From: Oscillospiraceae bacterium
GTDB lineage: Bacteria; Bacillota; Clostridia; Oscillospirales; Ruminococcaceae
Assembly: GCA_017436125.1 (NCBI GenBank)
Contig: JAFSDS010000041.1
Location: forward strand, 1-33,853
Direction of reading: 5' to 3'
DNA: 33,853 nt
The notes below the pieces were generated by a model. That model worked only from the letters and a program-made list of their open reading frames with translations, ran no database searches and had not been told where the DNA came from. A program made the position numbers and the translations under genes. Shown one piece after another: positions 16,370 through 21,625 of this stretch. Position 1 is the stretch's first letter. Every line of letters begins with the position of its first letter.

Positions 16370-17692
16370 ATGTTAAAAAAAATTATTTCTGTTGTTCTTT
16401 GCATCATAACGGTGCTTTCAATATCTGTTCCCGCCTTTGCGGCGGTTCCCTCATCCGAAATCATTTCCGAAACCTGGTGCGTAATGGACGCAAAAACCGG
16501 CCAGATACTCATCGGCGGAAACGAAAATGCAAAAAGAGAACCCGCTTCCATCACAAAAATACTTACCTGTGCCATGGCATTGGAGCGCCTTGACCCAAAG
16601 GCTTCCTATACTTTTTCAAAAGAAGCCGCAAGCTATGACTATGCAAGCACCCATCTTGCTTTTACCGAGGGAGAAACCTGCACCATTGAGGATCTTCTTT
16701 ACGGCGCAATGGTGGAATCCGCAAACGACTGCGCCATGGGCCTTGCGGATGCCGCCGCAGGCAGCCAGCTTGCGTTTGTTCGCCTTATGAACGAAAAACT
16801 TGCGGAACTTGGATGCACCGGCTCCCATTTTTCAAATGTCACCGGCATGCCGGAAATGAACCATTACTCCACTGCAAGGGATATGGCCGTTATTACAAAA
16901 TACGCCCTTTCCGTTCCCGGATTCATGACCTATTTTTCCGCCTGGGAATGGACTATTCCCGAAACAAATAAAAACGCCGCAAGAACTTTTGGAACCCACC
17001 ACGCCATGATAGTCGGCAGCGAATATAACAAAACTTTCGGCTATGACTATGCCACCGGCGGAAAACTCGGCTGGACGGAAGAAGCCCTGCATACCGCCGT
17101 TACCACCGCTGATAACGGCGAAATGGAACTTATCTGCGTTGTTATGAAAAGCAAGCACAAAAACGCAAAGTATAAGGATTCCACACTTCTTCTCGATTAC
17201 TGCTTCGATAATTTCAAAACCGTCGAGATTCCCGTTTCCGTAAAGAAATCGGAGCTTTCCGTCTATGAGGGCGAAGAACTTTACGGAAAAATGACCGTTT
17301 ATCCCATGGCATCCGTAAACATCCTTCTTACGGATGACCTTTCTGCCTCGGATGTTTCCGTAAAAACAAATATTCCGGAAAGCTGCCTTCTTTCCGAAGT
17401 AAGCAGTGTTGCTCTTGAAATAAGCATTGACAAAACAAGCGCAAATATGTCCACCGGAAAATTTTCCGTTTCTCCTGAGTATCATATCGTAAAGGAATCC
17501 TCAGTTGTTTCCTCCGATGCGGAACTTGGAAATGAGGGAAGTACCTTTAAATGGTGGGTATTCATCCTAATTCCCCTCGGCGTTTTCGGAACTCTTGTTG
17601 TAATCGTTCTCATAATCCGCGCATATAATATAAGAAAATATAAAAAGCTTCGCCGCCACCAGCATTACAGAAGACTTGGCCACGATAAATAA
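16370..17692 (+). CDS. D-alanyl-D-alanine carboxypeptidase (S11 family)
   Basis: Low-molecular-weight penicillin-binding protein that trims the terminal D-Ala of peptidoglycan stem peptides outside the membrane. 440 residues: signal peptide (about 1-24, ending PAFA), catalytic domain with SITK (Ser60-Lys63) and SAN in VESANDCAM. The third motif, normally KTG, reads KLG in GGKLGWT. A beta-rich C-terminal domain follows, then a membrane segment (WWVFILIPLGVFGTLVVIVL) and a basic cytoplasmic tail. The C-terminal helix is a true transmembrane anchor rather than the amphipathic helix of DacA. ATG follows AAGGAG. DacF/DacB-type naming cannot be settled. Confidence 0.92.
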   Translation: MLKKIISVVLCIITVLSISVPAFAAVPSSEIISETWCVMDAKTGQILIGGNENAKREPASITKILTCAMALERLDPKASYTFSKEAASYDYASTHLAFTEGETCTIEDLLYGAMVESANDCAMGLADAAAGSQLAFVRLMNEKLAELGCTGSHFSNVTGMPEMNHYSTARDMAVITKYALSVPGFMTYFSAWEWTIPETNKNAARTFGTHHAMIVGSEYNKTFGYDYATGGKLGWTEEALHTAVTTADNGEMELICVVMKSKHKNAKYKDSTLLLDYCFDNFKTVEIPVSVKKSELSVYEGEELYGKMTVYPMASVNILLTDDLSASDVSVKTNIPESCLLSEVSSVALEISIDKTSANMSTGKFSVSPEYHIVKESSVVSSDAELGNEGSTFKWWVFILIPLGVFGTLVVIVLIIRAYNIRKYKKLRRHQHYRRLGHDK

Positions 17693-17711
17693 TTGCAAAC
17701 GTAAAAAAAAC

Positions 17712-17740
17712 TTGCATTCCGCTTTTTATTATGATATATT
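17712..17740 (+). promoter_or_regulatory. Promoter of the cysE-cysS operon
   Basis: TTGCAT (17712-17717), 17-bp spacer, TATATT (17735-17740) with TGA before it (extended -10). The transcript would start near 17747, just before T-box stem I. Confidence 0.7.
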
Positions 17741-17756
17741 AAATTCAATATTATAA

Positions 17757-18037
17757 ATGCGATGACCGGGAGAAGTAACCGTATCACTTGAGCACCAGAG
17801 AGGTGAACAGAAAGCTGAAAGTTCACTTGTTTGAGCACGGAGAAATGCACCCGATGAGCACAAAACGGGAAAGCTTGTTTCTTGAGCACGGCGAGTATCG
17901 TTTTGCGGAGCGCCACCGTTAAAAGGCAGCGGGTTTTTATGACTCGGCAAAGGGATAAACCGGAGTGGAACCGCGATAATTTCTGTATTTTTACCGCCTC
18001 CGTCACAAGAAAATTGTGGCGGAGGCTTTTTTATTTT
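17757..18037 (+). promoter_or_regulatory. T-box riboswitch, cysteine-specific
   Basis: Senses uncharged tRNA-Cys and prevents termination when cysteine is scarce. The stem I start shows the AGTA motif (AGAAGTAACC). The specifier TGC (17846-17848) lies in AGAAATGCACC, as expected for the specifier loop. The T-box sequence TGGAACCGCG is at 17966-17975; its TGGA pairs with an acceptor end UCCA, which fits the U73 discriminator of tRNA-Cys, whereas most T-boxes carry TGGT. The terminator is a GCCTCCGTCAC/GTGGCGGAGGC stem at 17996-18026 with a T-tract to 18037. Downstream genes are cysE and cysS, which agrees with the specifier. Confidence 0.93.
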
Positions 18038-18056
18038 TTGCTTATTCTTCCCGCAG

Positions 18057-18096
18057 GGGCGGCTGTCAGCCGCCCGCGGGCGCATAGTATGCGCCC
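18057..18096 (+). repeat. Two tandem perfect hairpins between T-box and cysE
   Basis: GGGCGGCT-gtc-AGCCGCCC (18057-18075) and GGGCGCAT-agt-ATGCGCCC (18078-18096): two 8-bp perfect stems with 3-nt loops, two bases apart, GC-rich against an AT-rich leader. No U-tract follows. It resembles the repetitive GC-rich palindromes scattered through clostridial genomes rather than part of the T-box. Confidence 0.7.
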
Positions 18097-18122
18097 ATAC
18101 AGCAAGGAAAGGAGATAATTTT

Positions 18123-18809
18123 ATGTTTTCCGGCCTTAAAAAAGATATAGATGCCGTTCGTGAAAGGGACCCGGCGGCCCCTTCTGCATTAAAAGTTCTT
18201 ATTATGTATTCCGGTCTTCATGCCATTATGTGGCACAGACCCGCATACTGGCTTTGGAACCACGGCTTTAAGTTCATAGCCCGCGCCCTTTCACAGATAG
18301 TCCGCTTTTTTACCGGAGTTGAGATACACCCGGCGGCAAAGCTCGGAAGGGGAATCCTTATTGACCACGGCGCCGGCGTTGTTATAGGCGAAACCGCCGA
18401 AGTGGGCGATGGCTGCACAATTTATCAGGGAGTTACCCTCGGCGGTACCGGCAAGGAAACCGGAAAACGCCATCCGACCCTTGAAAAAAACGTGATAGTC
18501 GGCTGCGGTGCAAAGGTTCTTGGTCCGTTCACCGTTGGAGAAGGATCAAAAATTGCCGCAAACGCCGTTGTTCTCAACACAATTCCGGAATATTCCACCG
18601 CCGTGGGCGTTCCCGCAAGGGTTGTTCGCCAGCACGGAAAAAAGGTGATCCCTGCGGAAAAACTTGACCAGGTCCATATTCCTGACCCGGTTTCCCAGGA
18701 AATCTGCAAGCTCTATATGGAAATCGACCGCCTTAAAGCGGAACTTGCGGAGATGAAAAACAGCCTTCCCGGAGGGGAAGGTGGCATTTCCGAAGGAAAT
18801 GACGGATGA
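18123..18809 (+). CDS. cysE: Serine O-acetyltransferase
   Basis: Acetylates serine to O-acetylserine, the first committed step of cysteine synthesis. 228 residues. The N-terminal helical part holds RPAYWLWNHGFKFIARALSQ. The left-handed beta-helix has HPAAKLGRGILIDHGAGVVIGE with the catalytic His, then GVTLGGTG, KRHPTLEKNVIVG and GVPARVV. A C-terminal helix follows (EICKLYMEIDRLKAELAEMKN). The last 15 residues (214-228, SLPGGEGGISEGNDG) are encoded by the end of DUF559 cassette B, so they are not ancestral. ATG follows GGAAAGGAG. Under T-box control, co-directional with cysS. Confidence 0.96.
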   Translation: MFSGLKKDIDAVRERDPAAPSALKVLIMYSGLHAIMWHRPAYWLWNHGFKFIARALSQIVRFFTGVEIHPAAKLGRGILIDHGAGVVIGETAEVGDGCTIYQGVTLGGTGKETGKRHPTLEKNVIVGCGAKVLGPFTVGEGSKIAANAVVLNTIPEYSTAVGVPARVVRQHGKKVIPAEKLDQVHIPDPVSQEICKLYMEIDRLKAELAEMKNSLPGGEGGISEGNDG

Positions 18810-19229
18810 GGGACAGCCGTGCCTAAAAATTTTGAACCAAACTCAAAGTTAAGCGAAAAAGCCAAAGACTTACGCAAAAATATGACACCGGAAGAAAGAC
18901 ATCTTTGGTATGATTTTTTAAGATTATATCCGATACAATTCAACTGCCAGCGTATCATCGGCAACTATATCGTTGATTTTTATTGCAGAAAAGCAAATCT
19001 TGTAATAGAGATTGACGGAAAGCAGCACTATATTCCGGATGGTATCAGTTATGACAAAGAACGGACCGATTACTTGAACAGCATAGGAATTGAAGTGGTC
19101 CGCTTTTTAAATAAAGATATAAATGACAATTTTCAAAATGTCTGCGCACACATTGATATGACCGTAAAGCGACGAATGGGATAATCCCTCATCCGTCCGC
19201 TTCGCGGCCACCTTCCCCTCTGGGAAGGC
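18763..19229 (+). mobile_element. DUF559 cassette B with hairpin ends (467 bp)
   Basis: Same plan as the unit at 809-1277. Left end: hairpin CCTTCCC-ggag-GGGAAGG (18764-18781), then CATTTCC-gaa-GGAAATG (18785-18801), then GAGGGACAGC ahead of the nuclease start. Right end: TCCCTC after the stop codon, a CCGC-ttc-GCGG hairpin (19197-19207) and CCTTCCC-ctct-GGGAAGG (19211-19228). It lies between cysE and cysS, in their orientation, and overlaps the 3' end of the cysE reading frame. Outer hairpins and the GAGGGA blocks match cassette A, while the inner hairpins keep their shape but change sequence. I see no target-site duplication. Confidence 0.75.
18819..19184 (+). CDS. DUF559-family VSR-like endonuclease (cassette B)
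   Basis: 121 residues, the same length as the copy at 858-1223 and about two-thirds identical. Family signatures: LRKNMTPEERHLWYDFL, IIGNYIVDFYCRKANL, IEIDGKQHYIPD, and IEVVRFLNKDI. The start is GTG at 18819, which aligns exactly with the ATG of the other copy and follows GAGGGACAGC inside the cassette end. Its start codon lies 10 bp past the cysE stop, and it is read from the cysteine T-box transcript, so it should be expressed most during cysteine starvation. Catalytic residues look intact, so an active nuclease is plausible. Its target is unknown. Confidence 0.88.
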   Translation: MPKNFEPNSKLSEKAKDLRKNMTPEERHLWYDFLRLYPIQFNCQRIIGNYIVDFYCRKANLVIEIDGKQHYIPDGISYDKERTDYLNSIGIEVVRFLNKDINDNFQNVCAHIDMTVKRRMG

Positions 19230-19255
19230 TATTTCAACATAAAGGAGAACCCAAA

Positions 19256-20653
19256 ATGAAAGTTTTCAACACCATGACAAGACAGAAGGAGGAACTTGTT
19301 CCTCTTGTTCCGGGCGAATATAAAATTTATGCCTGCGGACCCACTGTTTATAATTTCATCCATATCGGAAACGCAAGACCTATCTGCGTTTTTGATGTAC
19401 TTCGCCGCTATCTTGAATTCCTCGGTAACAAGGTAACCTTTGTTCAGAACTTTACCGACGTTGACGATAAAATCATCAAGCGCGCAAACGAAGAGGGCAT
19501 CACCTCCGCGGAAGTTGCTGAAAAATATATCGCGGAATATAAAAAGGATGCGGAGGGCCTTGGCGTAAAAGCGGCAACCGTTCATCCCAAGGCAACCGAA
19601 AACATGGAAAAGATCATCGAGATCGTTGAATCCCTTGTTGAAAAAGGATTTGCATATCCTCTTTCCGACGGTTCCGTTTATTTCCGCGTCCGCAAATTTG
19701 ATGAATACGGAAAACTTTCCCATCAGGATGTTTCCGACCTTGAATCCGGTGCAAGAATCGAAGCGGATACCGAAAAAGAAGATCCCCTCGACTTCTGCCT
19801 TTGGAAGGCCGCAAAACCCGGCGAGCCCAGCTGGTCCTCTCCCTGGGGAGAAGGAAGACCCGGCTGGCATATCGAATGCACCGCAATGATCAAAAATCAC
19901 CTTGGTGAAACCATCGATATCCACTGCGGCGGCCAGGACCTTATCTTCCCCCATCATGAAAACGAAATTGCCCAGGGCGAATGCTGCACCGGCCATGAAT
20001 ATGCCCGCTACTGGATGCATAACGGTTACATCAACATTGATAACGTAAAAATGTCCAAATCCCTCGGAAACTTCTTTACCGTTCGCGACGTTGCGGAAAA
20101 ATACGGCTATGAGCCCATCAAATATATGATGATCCAGGCCCATTACCGTATGCCCCTCAACTATACTCTTACCGTTATCGAATCCGCAAAAGCTTCTCTT
20201 GAAAGAATGTATACCTGCCGCGACAACCTTGACTTTGCCATCGAAAACGCACCGGCAGAAATGCAGGGCGGAGAAGAGGAGTTTATTGCAATGCTTGCGG
20301 AGAAAAAACAGGCATTCATCACCGCCATGGATGACGACCTTAACACCGCAGACGCTGTTGCCGTTATCTTTGACCTTGTTCGCGAGATAAACACCTTCAT
20401 CACTGCTCCTCATGCAAAAGAAACTCTTGAAAAAGGCGCGGAGCTTTTTGACGCACTTACCAATGTTCTCGGTATTCTCTATAACCGCAAAAAAGAGAGC
20501 CTTGAGGAAGAGGTAGAGCAGCTTATCGCTGCACGCCAGGCCGCAAGAAAAGAGCGCAACTGGGCAGAGGCAGACCGCATCCGCGACGAGCTTAAAGCCA
20601 TGGGCATTGTTCTCGAAGATACCCCCCAGGGCGTAAAATGGAAAAAAGCATAA
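19256..20653 (+). CDS. cysS: Cysteinyl-tRNA synthetase
   Basis: Charges tRNA-Cys. 465 residues, the usual length. Class I signatures: CGPTVYNFIHIGNARP with the HIGH motif, and KMSKSLGNFFTVRD. Zinc-site residues are visible as Cys in ACGPTVYN, Cys in GWHIECTAM and HHENE. The C-terminal ARQAARKERNWAEADRIRDELKAMGI is the conserved anticodon-domain segment. ATG follows AAAGGAG, which lies just outside the cassette end, so the insertion left its ribosome binding site intact. Regulated by the upstream cysteine T-box. Confidence 0.97.
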   Translation: MKVFNTMTRQKEELVPLVPGEYKIYACGPTVYNFIHIGNARPICVFDVLRRYLEFLGNKVTFVQNFTDVDDKIIKRANEEGITSAEVAEKYIAEYKKDAEGLGVKAATVHPKATENMEKIIEIVESLVEKGFAYPLSDGSVYFRVRKFDEYGKLSHQDVSDLESGARIEADTEKEDPLDFCLWKAAKPGEPSWSSPWGEGRPGWHIECTAMIKNHLGETIDIHCGGQDLIFPHHENEIAQGECCTGHEYARYWMHNGYINIDNVKMSKSLGNFFTVRDVAEKYGYEPIKYMMIQAHYRMPLNYTLTVIESAKASLERMYTCRDNLDFAIENAPAEMQGGEEEFIAMLAEKKQAFITAMDDDLNTADAVAVIFDLVREINTFITAPHAKETLEKGAELFDALTNVLGILYNRKKESLEEEVEQLIAARQAARKERNWAEADRIRDELKAMGIVLEDTPQGVKWKKA

Positions 20654-20709
20654 ACAAGAGTTGAGCTTTATTTCATAAAATTTTAAAAACCCTGTGCTAA
20701 ACTTATGGA

Positions 20710-20715
20710 TATAAT
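20710..20715 (+). promoter_or_regulatory. Possible -10 for the thioesterase gene
   Basis: Perfect TATAAT 31 bp before the start codon in an AT-rich gap after cysS. No convincing -35 or extended -10. Read-through from cysS is also possible, as I see no terminator between them. Confidence 0.35.
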
Positions 20716-20745
20716 TTATATTCATAATTAAGGATTTTAACAATA

Positions 20746-21483
20746 ATGGAACTTGAAAAAACCTATCATTTCCGCGTGGATACCGCCGCGCAGAATGAAA
20801 ACAAAGCACTCACTCTTTCGGCGCTGCAGCGGATAATCGTTACCGTTTCGGAAGAACATCTTAAAAATATCGGAATGGACGTTCCGGCCCTTATGGAAAG
20901 ATACGGCGTTTCATGGATCCTGCTCACCCTTTCCGCAAGGATAAAAAGCCCCGTTGTTCCGGGAGAAAACCTTTCTGTAAGAACCTGGCATACCAATAAA
21001 AAAGGCCTTTATTACCGCAGAGATATCGAAATATGTCATGAGGACGGAACCCTTGCCGCCGTTGCGGCAACCTTTTCCTCGATTTTCGATATGAATACCC
21101 GCCGCCTTTGCACGAATGAAGAGGTCCTTGCTGCGGTGGATGCCCTTGGAGAAGGAAAGGAACTTTTTCCTGCGGAAAGCCGCCTTCGTATAAAACCGGA
21201 GGATTTTTCCGTTGTTATGACACAAAACGTTATGCCAAGCTGGATAGACGCCCTTGGCCATGTAAATAACTTCCGCTACGGCGACCTTATTACTGACGCC
21301 CTTTCGGAAGAAACAAGGGGAAAACTTAAAGAACTTTCGGGTTTTGATATTGGATTTACCGGCGAACTTCGCCTTGGCGAAAGCGTTGAGCTTTGCATAA
21401 AAGAAGAGGAAAACACCGTTTTTGCCGCAGGAATCCGTTCTTCTGACGGAAAACCTGCCTTTGTATCAAAACTTATATTCTGA
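20746..21483 (+). CDS. Acyl-ACP thioesterase family protein
   Basis: FatA/FatB-type double hotdog protein that would hydrolyse acyl-ACP to free fatty acid in the cytoplasm. 245 residues. First hotdog: GVSWILLTLSARIKSPVVPGE and VRTWHTNKKGLYYRRDIEI. Second hotdog: PSWIDALGHVNNFRYGDLI, with the Asp and the HVNN segment that carry the family catalytic site. The start ATG has only a weak AAGGA about 12 bases upstream. It may use its own -10 or extend the cys operon. Acyl-chain specificity cannot be read from the sequence. Confidence 0.88.
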   Translation: MELEKTYHFRVDTAAQNENKALTLSALQRIIVTVSEEHLKNIGMDVPALMERYGVSWILLTLSARIKSPVVPGENLSVRTWHTNKKGLYYRRDIEICHEDGTLAAVAATFSSIFDMNTRRLCTNEEVLAAVDALGEGKELFPAESRLRIKPEDFSVVMTQNVMPSWIDALGHVNNFRYGDLITDALSEETRGKLKELSGFDIGFTGELRLGESVELCIKEEENTVFAAGIRSSDGKPAFVSKLIF

Positions 21484-21489
21484 TATGAT

Positions 21490-21518
21490 AAAACGCACGC
21501 TTTAAAGGCGTGCGTTTT
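21490..21518 (+). terminator. Terminator after the thioesterase gene
   Basis: Perfect 11-bp stem AAAACGCACGC/GCGTGCGTTTT with a 7-nt loop; the T residues are partly inside the stem. It lies 7 bp after the stop codon. Confidence 0.85.
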
Positions 21519-21566
21519 ATGTTTTTAAAACAATTTATGTTTGGACTGTTATTTTCCTATTAAATA

Positions 21567-21575
21567 TGTTATAAT
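21567..21575 (+). promoter_or_regulatory. Extended -10 promoter for the copper ATPase
   Basis: TGTTATAAT: TGn plus a perfect TATAAT (21570-21575). The -35 is poor; a TTGGAC at 21541 is too far away at 23 bp. No copper-repressor operator is recognised. Confidence 0.55.
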
Positions 21576-21625
21576 AACTTAAAATGGGTTAAAAGCGAAT
21601 TCTTTTAGTTGAAAGGATAAAATAA

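Noticed and set aside
17761-17900. Repeated GAGCAC motifs as possible direct repeats or a CRISPR-like array.
   Set aside because: Irregular spacing and only 6-8 bases long; they fall in stem I and nearby helices of the T-box.
18051-18100. Tandem hairpins as a second terminator for the T-box.
   Set aside because: No T-tract follows, and the T-box already has a clear terminator at 17996-18037.
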